Source: Amygdalobacter nucleatus
GTDB lineage: Bacteria; Bacillota; Clostridia; Saccharofermentanales; Fastidiosipilaceae
Reading direction: 5' to 3'
Assembly (NCBI RefSeq): GCF_029167365.1
Contig: NZ_JARFNM010000001.1
Coordinates: 1,108,001-1,172,000 of the forward strand
DNA length: 64,000 bases
This document shows positions 55,897 to 64,000 of this stretch, piece by piece (the stretch's first letter is position 1; each line of letters starts with the position of its first letter). The notes below the pieces were generated by a model. The model was given only the letters and a program-made list of their open reading frames with translations, was not told the origin of the DNA and searched no databases. Made by a program: the position numbers and the translations under genes.

Positions 55897-55927
55897 ACGC
55901 AACCACAATAAATTAGCATAGCACAGC

Positions 55928-55958
55928 AAAAAAAGCAAGCGCACCCAGAAGGTGCGCT
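55928..55958 (-). terminator. Intrinsic terminator of the 86-residue gene
   Basis: AGCGCACC / GGTGCGCT stem, 5-nt loop, followed on minus by TGCTTTTTTT. Confidence 0.85.
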
Positions 55959-55972
55959 CACTATTTCACTAT

Positions 55973-56233
55973 TTACTTAGTTTGAAAATTATCCTCGCCA
56001 AACAAATTCAAGCGGAACAAGTATGACTCATCATCAACGTTATCGCAGACAATCTTAGCTTCTGCTAATTTGCCGCCTTCAATCAAGCGGACCAAACCGA
56101 TCATCTGGCTTAATTTGCTCTTCAAATTAAACTTATCGCCTTCATCATTAATCAAATAAACATTACCCTTGCAATTGTCCAATGCTTGCATGAACTTCTG
56201 CACATCGATGTCATTCATCAAAAATTCTCTCAT
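55973..56233 (-). CDS. Small conserved-looking protein of unknown function
   Basis: 86 residues, no signal or membrane segment. The pattern NCKGNVYLINDEGDKFNLKSKLSQ then GLVRLIEGG resembles small clostridial proteins of unknown role (sometimes annotated by accident as poly(A) polymerase). Followed by its own terminator; no informative partner nearby. Confidence 0.7.
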   Translation of the reverse strand: MREFLMNDIDVQKFMQALDNCKGNVYLINDEGDKFNLKSKLSQMIGLVRLIEGGKLAEAKIVCDNVDDESYLFRLNLFGEDNFQTK

Positions 56234-56400
56234 ATTTTCACCTCGTTAACCATCTAATAATCTGTCCGCCAGATACTCTAATTTTAACAAAGCTAGCGGT
56301 ACTGTCAACAAAATTGCTGAAAAAAGGCCATTTTTTCAATAATTGGTAATTATTTATACACTAATAGCTTAATTAGCCAGCCACTTTGACTTTAGTTCAC

Positions 56401-56637
56401 TTATCTCCCCTGCATGTAATAGCGCAACCATGCAACAATGATAAGCATAAATAACACAATACCTAGTAACAAATAAACTACATGATAACTATTGCCCGTC
56501 AAAAGGACCAACAAACAAAATAGCACTGTCGCTACTAGCATCAACATCATTAATAAGCCGAATGCCGTATGCATTAAAATTGTGCAAAGGCTAGCTAATT
56601 CAGCTGATAAACTGCTTTTTTTCTTGCGTCTTGGCAT
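56401..56637 (-). CDS. Small two-TM membrane protein, unknown function
   Basis: 78 residues: a basic N-terminus (MPRRKKKS), then two hydrophobic segments (about 25-45 and 52-72) and a short basic tail. It lies between murD and the 86-residue gene. Nothing more can be said. Confidence 0.6.
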   Translation of the reverse strand: MPRRKKKSSLSAELASLCTILMHTAFGLLMMLMLVATVLFCLLVLLTGNSYHVVYLLLGIVLFMLIIVAWLRYYMQGR

Positions 56638-56682
56638 TATACCCTCATTTCCTTATGACTTTACTTCTATAGCTTACCATGC

Positions 56683-58287
56683 CTATATTCTCTCAGCTTG
56701 TTGTTTAATTTCATTAACAAAATCTAATCCACGTTCTGTAAAGTCTTTGTATGTATTATAACTAGCTGCTGCTGGCGAAAGCAAAATGCCTCTATCTGCT
56801 TCTGTAATTTCATAGGCTAATTTAACTGCTGCATGCATGTTCTCAACTTTAATAGCTTTCGTCTTTGCCCCTAGATTTTGCAGGCAATCAACAATCTTCC
56901 AGCCTGTATCTTTCAAAGCGATTACATTAACTTTTTTATCTTTTAGGAAGTCAATTAAGCTAGAATAATCTAAGCCTCGATCTAAGCCCCCTAAAATGAT
57001 TGTTTGGCAATTTGGCAAAGCCTGCAATGCTTTTATCGCAGCCAAAGGAATTGTGCTAATTGAATCGTTGTACACTTGATGGGTTCTATAAGTACCTACA
57101 TATTGTAAGCGATGCTCTAAGCCTATAAAATTCTTTAGGCATTGATTAATTCCTGCCACTTTTGTTTGGCTAAATTTAGCCCAAAGCTTTTTGAGCAAGC
57201 TTGTATTCAAGCTTGAATTGTTCGTCCGTTCATAATCGATACAGCTATGAGCAAAGGTAGCTATAACAGCCAAAATGCTATCAAGTTGTATATGCACAAC
57301 CTCTAATTGCTTAGAAAAAGCTAACTTTAACTTCTCTGTCTTTGCGTTTGCTTGGTCTAATTGACCTAACAGTGTAAGTTCTTTATTAGTAAGATCATAG
57401 TAAAAGGCAAAGGCTGTAGCTGGTACTTTCATATCTTCATATAATTTTTGCAAATTTTGAAGATCAGTTAAATTACGGCATAAGAAAAATACACGTTGCT
57501 CTTTCTTAAGCTCAGCTAAAGCCAACTCTAGCAATATCGGCTCATAAGCTGGCAAAACCACAATCTGTCCTGGCTTAGCAAATTTGAGCAAGTTTAATTT
57601 TGCTTGGTAATATTCAGCCAAGCTATGGTAATGATCCAAATGTTCAGGATAAAAGTTCGTCAAAAGTGCAACTGAACTTGCATGGCAGGTAAATTCGAGT
57701 TGATGACAAGATAGTTCCAAGGCAGCTACTTTAGACTCTAAGCTAAAAATCTGTTCAAAGGCCGCGATGCCGATATTGCCTAGGAGCACTGAATCAAAGC
57801 CTGTAATTGCTAACAACTCTTTGATTAAAGTTGTCGTAGTTGATTTGCCTTTAGTTCCACTTACAGTCACTGTCTGCTCGCCATAAAGTTGCAAGAATAA
57901 GTCAACTTGGCAGCTTATTTCTGTTTTAGGGGCAGCTTTTAAGCTTGCTAATTCACGTGTATGTTCTGGCGCAGGCAAATATTCTAAACCCTTAAACGAA
58001 ATACCAGGGCTCTTCAAAACCAAATCAAATTGTGCCATAGACTTTAAGTAGTCAGGACCACTAAAATCTTGCACACTTAAATTATAAGTTTGATTAGCTT
58101 TTAAAACGCAATTACGACACACTTCAACATTTTGATCTGCCACACCTAAGCTGTCTACGCCTAAAGCTGCATAATTTTCCAAAATAAACTTTAAGCTAGC
58201 TTTTCCCTCACGGCCCAAGCCCAAAACTAACACTTTTTTACCAGAAAAACGTGTCTTTAGTTTGCTTAAAACTTCTTCCTTGTTCAT
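56683..58287 (-). CDS. murD2: UDP-MurNAc-L-Ala ligase, MurD2-like (probably adds L-Glu)
   Basis: Mur ligase with ATP-binding GTKGKSTTTTLI (near residue 150) and central-domain motifs. In canonical MurD the C-terminal D-Glu-binding motif reads NDSKATN; here it is NDSISTIP (about residues 407-414), the form I associate with MurD2, which adds L-glutamate. The ATG at 58287 has GGGGGA upstream and starts 1 bp after the stop of the MurL-like gene, so coupling is near certain. If canonical instead, it would add D-Glu directly. Confidence 0.82.
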   Translation of the reverse strand: MNKEEVLSKLKTRFSGKKVLVLGLGREGKASLKFILENYAALGVDSLGVADQNVEVCRNCVLKANQTYNLSVQDFSGPDYLKSMAQFDLVLKSPGISFKGLEYLPAPEHTRELASLKAAPKTEISCQVDLFLQLYGEQTVTVSGTKGKSTTTTLIKELLAITGFDSVLLGNIGIAAFEQIFSLESKVAALELSCHQLEFTCHASSVALLTNFYPEHLDHYHSLAEYYQAKLNLLKFAKPGQIVVLPAYEPILLELALAELKKEQRVFFLCRNLTDLQNLQKLYEDMKVPATAFAFYYDLTNKELTLLGQLDQANAKTEKLKLAFSKQLEVVHIQLDSILAVIATFAHSCIDYERTNNSSLNTSLLKKLWAKFSQTKVAGINQCLKNFIGLEHRLQYVGTYRTHQVYNDSISTIPLAAIKALQALPNCQTIILGGLDRGLDYSSLIDFLKDKKVNVIALKDTGWKIVDCLQNLGAKTKAIKVENMHAAVKLAYEITEADRGILLSPAAASYNTYKDFTERGLDFVNEIKQQAERI

Positions 58288-58288
58288 A

Positions 58289-59908
58289 TTAGTCCCCCAT
58301 AATTTCAGCATAATTTGTCTGTAAAATTTGCTTAAACTCAGCTGGAATCAACTTCGCTTCCTGCCACTCTAATGGATCTTCTCCAAGATAAATGTAAGAA
58401 CCTGCTTGATATTTAATAAATGGACAACGTCCTTGCATAACCCAGTTCTTTGCCTCTTTGAGCAAGCAATCTTCCTCTGCTTTAGCTTGATTTAATAAAA
58501 TTGCCATAACATAGCTAACTTCATTCACCGTGCCTACGCATTCAAACGGCTTGACCTCAGTTACACCTAATAAGCCAGCCAAATCTGGAAGCAATGCTTT
58601 ATTTTTGAGCAGATTTGCATTAAATATCGCTTCTAAGCGCTCTTTAGTTATATAAGGGCTTAAAATCAAATACACAAACAAGCATTTTGCACACTCTCCA
58701 CACCACATATTCTCTCCCTGCCTAGAACCTAAATTGCAGGAACGGAAAAATGTGTAATAAGCTGGAAACTTAGCAAATATTCTTGCAATAGCTAATTCAT
58801 TGAAGACTCTTAAAAAGCTAAAATAATACGCACAATTGCCAAGATAAGTCTGGGCATAAGTTTGGAAACTAGCTTCAAATTGACTTGTCTTAGAATACTG
58901 ATGATTAATCTCGCTACCCTTGACTGTTGCGGCATTGCTTGATGCTTCATTGGACAGGGCTATATAAGGTATATCAGTTAAATACGCAACTAAATAGCTA
59001 TAAAAAGCAACTATGCCTGAAAATGGTGTATGCCCATTCAAAAAGCCTAATTTGTTCAAGTCAACTATTCTTCTATCCAAATTACGCTTAATAAAGAAGC
59101 AATCGGCTTTTTTAACATCGGCCAATTTCAGTGAATCTAAGCAAGCTTGACTTGGATTAATCGCAAAGCCATAACGCTTGTATGGGGCTTTTCTTAAAAG
59201 CTCTAAGCTGACAACTGAGTCTTTGCCACCGCCAACTGGAATTAAAACAGCTTGTTGCTCTTTCCTAGACTCTATCGGCAAAATACTTGCCTTAGATAAG
59301 CTATCTACAATCTGCCAGCTAACATCAATTTTTTCCTTAAAACTAGTTTTGGCCATGAGCTCATTCAAAGCTTGTACAGTTTCACCTGTAAAACTGGAGA
59401 TTGTTGCAGTTAGCTTATTTTCTTTTCCTAAAAAAGTCAAAAGTTCAGCCTTGTGACAATTTATTTGGTTACGATATAGCATTTCACCTAAGCCGTTATA
59501 AAACCAATCTAGCCATACAGCCTTTGCTTCTGCCTTTAAGCTAGTAATGTCCATTTTGTAGTATTTTGGGCAAAAGCATTTCCAATAAGACAAGCTCTCC
59601 ATACAGCCTATTTGAAATAATAATGCTTCTAATTTCTGCCTATCAGCTAGTTTGTCTCTAAGTGCCTTAGATGCAGGTAAACGCAAGCTAAAAGATGGTG
59701 CAAATTTAAATAAAGGCGCTATCTCAAAATCATAAACTACCTTTAGTTCAATTTCTGTCTCTAGCTCTTCCACCTTATAAGCAAAACGAGCATAACGAAA
59801 GATAAGTCCAGATTCTCTAAAAGCACTAAATTTAGCTTGAGCTGAACTTGCTAAAATGGCATCTAAATTAAAAGTTCTTAACTCAGCTTGTTCACTTGGC
59901 ATTGTCAT
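58289..59908 (-). CDS. murL: MurL-like UDP-MurNAc-L-Ala-L-Glu epimerase
   Basis: 539 residues with an N-terminal family-specific domain and a PP-loop ATPase motif PVGGGKDS at residues 224-231, followed by a CGECAKC cysteine cluster near 405 and conserved SNEASSNAA / SQFEASF segments. MurL (known from Xanthomonas) uses ATP, releasing AMP and pyrophosphate, to epimerise the terminal L-Glu of UDP-MurNAc-L-Ala-L-Glu; a PP-loop fits that chemistry. Its head-to-tail coupling with a MurD2-like ligase supports the assignment. Could otherwise be an unrelated PP-loop protein. Confidence 0.75.
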   Translation of the reverse strand: MTMPSEQAELRTFNLDAILASSAQAKFSAFRESGLIFRYARFAYKVEELETEIELKVVYDFEIAPLFKFAPSFSLRLPASKALRDKLADRQKLEALLFQIGCMESLSYWKCFCPKYYKMDITSLKAEAKAVWLDWFYNGLGEMLYRNQINCHKAELLTFLGKENKLTATISSFTGETVQALNELMAKTSFKEKIDVSWQIVDSLSKASILPIESRKEQQAVLIPVGGGKDSVVSLELLRKAPYKRYGFAINPSQACLDSLKLADVKKADCFFIKRNLDRRIVDLNKLGFLNGHTPFSGIVAFYSYLVAYLTDIPYIALSNEASSNAATVKGSEINHQYSKTSQFEASFQTYAQTYLGNCAYYFSFLRVFNELAIARIFAKFPAYYTFFRSCNLGSRQGENMWCGECAKCLFVYLILSPYITKERLEAIFNANLLKNKALLPDLAGLLGVTEVKPFECVGTVNEVSYVMAILLNQAKAEEDCLLKEAKNWVMQGRCPFIKYQAGSYIYLGEDPLEWQEAKLIPAEFKQILQTNYAEIMGD

Positions 59909-60015
59909 GACGTTTATCCTTTGTAATTCATTAAGTTATCATTATAGAATAAATCTAATATTGGTTAAAGTTCCCACTCAGCCATAGAAATTGCTCTTTG
60001 TATTAAATTTAGGGT

Positions 60016-60046
60016 AAAAAAAAGAGCTCCATGTTATGGAGCTCTT
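60016..60046 (-). terminator. Intrinsic terminator of the tRNA-Tyr/Ile2 pair
   Basis: AAGAGCTCC / GGAGCTCTT stem, 7-nt loop, then TTTTTT on minus, next to tRNA-Tyr. Confidence 0.88.
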
Positions 60047-60048
60047 AA

Positions 60049-60130
60049 TGGGGAAGGACGGATTCGAACCATCGAAGTCGTAGACAACAGATTTACAGTC
60101 TGCCCCCTTTGGCCACTCGGGAACTTCCCC
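60049..60130 (-). tRNA. tRNA-Tyr (GTA)
   Basis: Acceptor GGGGAAG / CTTCCCC, long variable arm (82 nt total), anticodon GTA, discriminator A. CCA not encoded. Confidence 0.95.
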
Positions 60131-60150
60131 ACATATATAATTGTCTTGAA

Positions 60151-60224
60151 TGGGCCCTCAGGGACTCGAACCCAGGACCGACCGGTTATGAGCCGGCTGC
60201 TCTAACCGACTGAGCTAAAGGCCC
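60151..60224 (-). tRNA. tRNA-Ile2 (CAT, lysidine-modified)
   Basis: Acceptor GGGCCTT with one G-U pair, anticodon loop CTCATAA, discriminator A. The body (TTTAGCTCAG, CTCATAA) matches tRNA-Ile2 of Gram-positives and E. coli, where C34 is changed to lysidine by TilS to read AUA. A second elongator Met is the alternative. Confidence 0.8.
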
Positions 60225-60371
60225 GCTGATTGCGACATCGAGAATAATAACAAATTGCTAGTCTAATGTCAAGGCTTTTAAGCTAGCTATGTAAATTAAT
60301 TGTGAACGCAAGAAATTAGTCTACTCTGTTCGGCCATCAACCTGTTAAAAGCTTAATTGTGTCGAAGTAAT

Positions 60372-60400
60372 AAAAAGGCCTACACGTTCTGTGTAGGCCT
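60372..60400 (-). terminator. Intrinsic terminator of gap
   Basis: Perfect AGGCCTACAC / GTGTAGGCCT stem, 5-nt loop, then TTTTTAT on minus. Confidence 0.9.
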
Positions 60401-60434
60401 GAATCTATGCTAAATTATTAATTTACACTAACAA

Positions 60435-61526
<1,092 letters not shown>

Positions 61527-61534
61527 TCACTACT

Positions 61535-61563
61535 ATTATAACCATTGACTCAAAGTCTTGAGT
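61535..61563 (-). promoter_or_regulatory. gap promoter region with 6-bp palindrome
   Basis: TATAAT at 61535-61540 on minus; ACTCAA and TTGAGT arms 4 nt apart lie at 61548-61563, over where the -35 would be. A weak -35 combined with a palindrome suggests regulated expression; the binding protein is not identifiable. Confidence 0.4.
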
Positions 61564-61605
61564 AACTATCGTCAATTTTATATCAAATGCTAGTATATTT
61601 CAATG

Positions 61606-62955
61606 CTAAGCGTCTTTACTCTGTTCTTCTTTTTCGCCCTCAAATTGCTTCTGATTACTTTCATTATTCACATCTTTATCCTTCTGCATACGTGGAAGAT
61701 TCGGCATAATAAGGCGCTTTGACCAGATGGATTTCTCTGGTTTATATTGTGTGACAGCATCAACATCTTTCTCAACTTTGAAAAATGCAACAACACTCTT
61801 TAGCTTATCTGGATTTATTGCCTTGTTACGTGCTTTTTTTTCGGAATCTTTCTCAATCACAACATATAAAACAGCTGCAATCGGCACGGAAACTAATAGC
61901 CCCGGCAAGCCGAAGAAATTTCCGCCTACCAAAACAGCTAAGAAAACCCATACTGCTGGCAGACCAACTTGCGAACCAATCACTAAAGGATAAATTAAAT
62001 TGCCCTCGATCTGTTGAATAATCAACAGTAAAGGCAAAAACAGCAAGGCCTTATGATAATTCACTGTCAAAATCAAAACAAAGCCTAAGCCAGCTGAAAT
62101 ATAAGCACCAAAGATTGGAATTAGTGCAAAAGTACTTACAATTACAGCAACCAATACAGCATACGGCACTTTGAAAATACACATTGCAATAAAGACTAAT
62201 GAGCCTAAAATACTAGCTTCAAGACAGGTTGCAGCAATATAGCGTGAAAACATTTTGCTCGCAAAAATCATTAATTTCAGAAACCTATCTACTTTTGCTT
62301 CGTTAAAATTAGCATAACAAAGTTTGGTCAATTCGCGTCCTAATTGTTCCTTGCCCAAGATAATATAAACAGCAAAAACTAGGCTGATAACAAATATGAA
62401 TGTACTGCTTATGATGTCCAAAGCAACGTTAGACAGACGGCTAATAGCTAACTTCAAGAGATTAGCATAATTCAAACTGAACTGTTCGATTAATTCATCA
62501 ATATTGATATTATTCGCTCTGGCAAATTCAACTAACTGTGGCCGCTTTTCACCTAATTCTTGAATCTTATAACTAAGGTTCCTTACAAAAAGCGGTATCT
62601 GCGAGCTCAAGCGTAAGAGTGTGGCATTAAGTTCTGGCAATAGTAAAGCGAAGAAGGCATACAACAGCATTCCTAAGAAGCACAAAGCTGCTAATAGAGA
62701 TACAGGTCGTTTTAAGCGCAAACGCCAAGTATCATACTTGCCCCATTTATTAGCGAAAAAGTGACGTTCAATAAAGCTAGTTGGAATATTAATAATAAAA
62801 GCTAAGCAGGCACCTAAAATCAACGGTAACAGCTTGGCAGACACGCATAACAGCCAAGCTGGCACATAATTAAGATTCATACTTAGCCAATATATAAAGC
62901 CAACAACCAAAACACAAGCGACAAAATCGCCCATGCTAAAACTCTTCTTCTCCAT
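61606..62955 (-). CDS. AI-2E-family membrane protein (PerM/YdiK-like)
   Basis: Eight or so TM helices with the family's central amphipathic region and C-terminal IPIFGAYISAGLGFVL and LVIGSQVGLPAVWVFLAVLVGG blocks. The superfamily includes AI-2 exporters and small-solute antiporters; function here unassigned. The C-terminal ~80 residues are charged and probably cytoplasmic. The ATG at 62955 is chosen over one ten codons upstream that lacks a ribosome binding site. Confidence 0.85.
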   Translation of the reverse strand: MEKKSFSMGDFVACVLVVGFIYWLSMNLNYVPAWLLCVSAKLLPLILGACLAFIINIPTSFIERHFFANKWGKYDTWRLRLKRPVSLLAALCFLGMLLYAFFALLLPELNATLLRLSSQIPLFVRNLSYKIQELGEKRPQLVEFARANNINIDELIEQFSLNYANLLKLAISRLSNVALDIISSTFIFVISLVFAVYIILGKEQLGRELTKLCYANFNEAKVDRFLKLMIFASKMFSRYIAATCLEASILGSLVFIAMCIFKVPYAVLVAVIVSTFALIPIFGAYISAGLGFVLILTVNYHKALLFLPLLLIIQQIEGNLIYPLVIGSQVGLPAVWVFLAVLVGGNFFGLPGLLVSVPIAAVLYVVIEKDSEKKARNKAINPDKLKSVVAFFKVEKDVDAVTQYKPEKSIWSKRLIMPNLPRMQKDKDVNNESNQKQFEGEKEEQSKDA

Positions 62956-63027
62956 CAGCCCGCCCTTTCCAGACATTAGCTGCAAGTGAAAAGTTGCACG
63001 CTACAAGTCAAGCTCGCTAAAGTAGGT

Positions 63028-64000
63028 TCATTGTAACATACTTTCATATAAGTCACGGTAAGCTAAACTTGCTTTTTGCCAACTGAAGTCAGCAATCATC
63101 GCCTGCTTAATTAAGCAATTTAAGTCCTGATTTTCATTATTTAGTGAAGCTCTATAAACTGCCAAGGCACGTCTGATAACATCTAAGAACTCATTAGCGT
63201 TGATGTTAGCAAACGTAAAGCCAGTACCTGTATGTGTATATTTATTGTAAGGCGTGATTGTATCGCACAAGCCACCTGTTTCACGTGCAATTGGCAAACT
63301 GCCATAGTGCATGGCAATCATCTGGCTAATTCCGCATGGTTCAAAAATTGACGGCATCAAAAAGAAATCTGAAGCTGCATACAGCTTATTAGACAGAGCC
63401 AAATCAAATTTCAAACAAGCTTTAAAGCGCTTAGGATATTTATCAGCAAAATAGCGCAACGACTCCTCATAATGAGCTTCGCCCGTGCCTAAAATGACAA
63501 CTTGACAATCTTCCGTTTGTACAAGCTCTTCGGCTATATAATTCAACAAATCCAAGCCTTTTTGATCAGTTAACCGACTGACCATAGCCAACAATGGCAC
63601 ATCCCGATCTTGTTGTAAGCCAAACAATTTTTGCACTGCTAATTTGTTTTTTGCCTTGCCCTCTTTATATGTTGCGACATCATAATTCGGACAAATATTA
63701 GGATCAGTCGCTGGATCGAATTTGCTTTCATCTATACCATTAGTTATCCCCATCAATTTGTTGCTGTAATAATTGATTACCTGCTCTAAATGTTCGCCAT
63801 AAAAATCATAGCGTATTTCATTAGCATAAGTTTTGGAAACAGTTGTTATCTTGTCAGCATAGACAATACCTGCTTTCAAGAAATTAGCCCAACCATCTTT
63901 GAGCACGCCATAATCATTGAGATAGCTATTATCTAGGCCAGTTAAATCGGCCATTTTCTCATAGCTGCAATAACCTTGGAAGCGCAAATTATGAATGGTA
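63028..64000 (-). CDS. glgA: Glycogen synthase (GT5), partial
   Basis: Adds glucose from ADP-glucose to glycogen. The visible part (starting TIHNLRFQG at the right edge) covers the end of the N-terminal domain and the GT-B C-terminal domain: GITNGIDESKFDP, SRLTDQKGLDLL, and the EX7E-type loop in PSIFEPCGISQMIAMHYGSLPI. The frame is open to the edge; an apparent start at 63987 is just an internal TTG. Confidence 0.95.
   Translation of the reverse strand, partial: TIHNLRFQGYCSYEKMADLTGLDNSYLNDYGVLKDGWANFLKAGIVYADKITTVSKTYANEIRYDFYGEHLEQVINYYSNKLMGITNGIDESKFDPATDPNICPNYDVATYKEGKAKNKLAVQKLFGLQQDRDVPLLAMVSRLTDQKGLDLLNYIAEELVQTEDCQVVILGTGEAHYEESLRYFADKYPKRFKACLKFDLALSNKLYAASDFFLMPSIFEPCGISQMIAMHYGSLPIARETGGLCDTITPYNKYTHTGTGFTFANINANEFLDVIRRALAVYRASLNNENQDLNCLIKQAMIADFSWQKASLAYRDLYESMLQ

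Noticed and set aside
63028-63987. A complete gene starting at 63987
   Set aside because: The glycogen-synthase frame continues upstream to the window edge with the conserved TIHNLRFQG; the apparent start is an internal TTG.

Overview
The window looks like a chromosome segment of a low-GC Gram-positive bacterium (Bacillota, most likely Clostridia). Signs are a rpmG-secE-nusG-rplKAJL block with an L10-type leader, HPr kinase, WhiA, MurJ, strong AGGAGG-type ribosome binding sites, intrinsic terminators throughout, tRNAs without encoded CCA, and surface proteins with C-terminal KTGE anchor tails. Genus cannot be fixed from the sequence alone. Almost all genes lie on the minus strand; only mrp, one lipoprotein, one M24 peptidase and an IS remnant are on plus.

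Region 1 (1-12.4 kb): a NadD-YqeK fusion (cut by the left edge), prfB, a membrane protein, rdgB, an RsmF-type rRNA methylase, a catalytically degenerate M3 peptidase and argS form one tight minus-strand run. A Mrp ATPase on plus, a YdcF-like protein, a small Lys/Ala-tailed protein and rpsT follow. Region 2 (12.5-27.2 kb): an IS1634-like transposase remnant, a COG2509 flavoprotein, NADH oxidase, lipoproteins, an aldose-epimerase-like protein, a secreted DUF1002 protein, a Na/Pi cotransporter, a decayed anchored surface-protein gene, an XRE regulator and an M24 aminopeptidase.

Region 3 (27.2-32.5 kb) is the most distinctive: a 1519-residue secreted, C-terminally anchored protein with a beta-helix-like region, InlB-type repeats and tandem 210-residue repeats. 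Its leader carries 12 perfect GTCT tetranucleotides beginning at the predicted transcription start, followed by a terminator-like hairpin, which suggests phase-variable expression. Region 4 (32.5-51.5 kb): cardiolipin synthase, MurJ, a CinA-C protein, two tandem histidine phosphatases (one with both catalytic histidines lost), MscL, an iron alcohol dehydrogenase with a neighbouring TetR gene and a perfect inverted repeat, a Ca-type P-ATPase, serS, trmL, whiA, murB, hprK, an unknown protein and a GH13 amylase.

Region 5 (51.6-64 kb): four tRNAs, rplL-rplJ-rplA-rplK-nusG-secE-rpmG without rpoB next to rplL, tRNA-Ser, small unknown genes, a MurD2-like ligase directly coupled to a MurL-like epimerase (an alternative route for D-glutamate in peptidoglycan), tRNA-Tyr and tRNA-Ile2, gap, an AI-2E-family membrane protein, and glgA cut by the right edge. 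Cell-wall synthesis recurs (murB, murJ, murD/murL), as do carbon metabolism and its control (gap, glgA, GH13, hprK) and translation.
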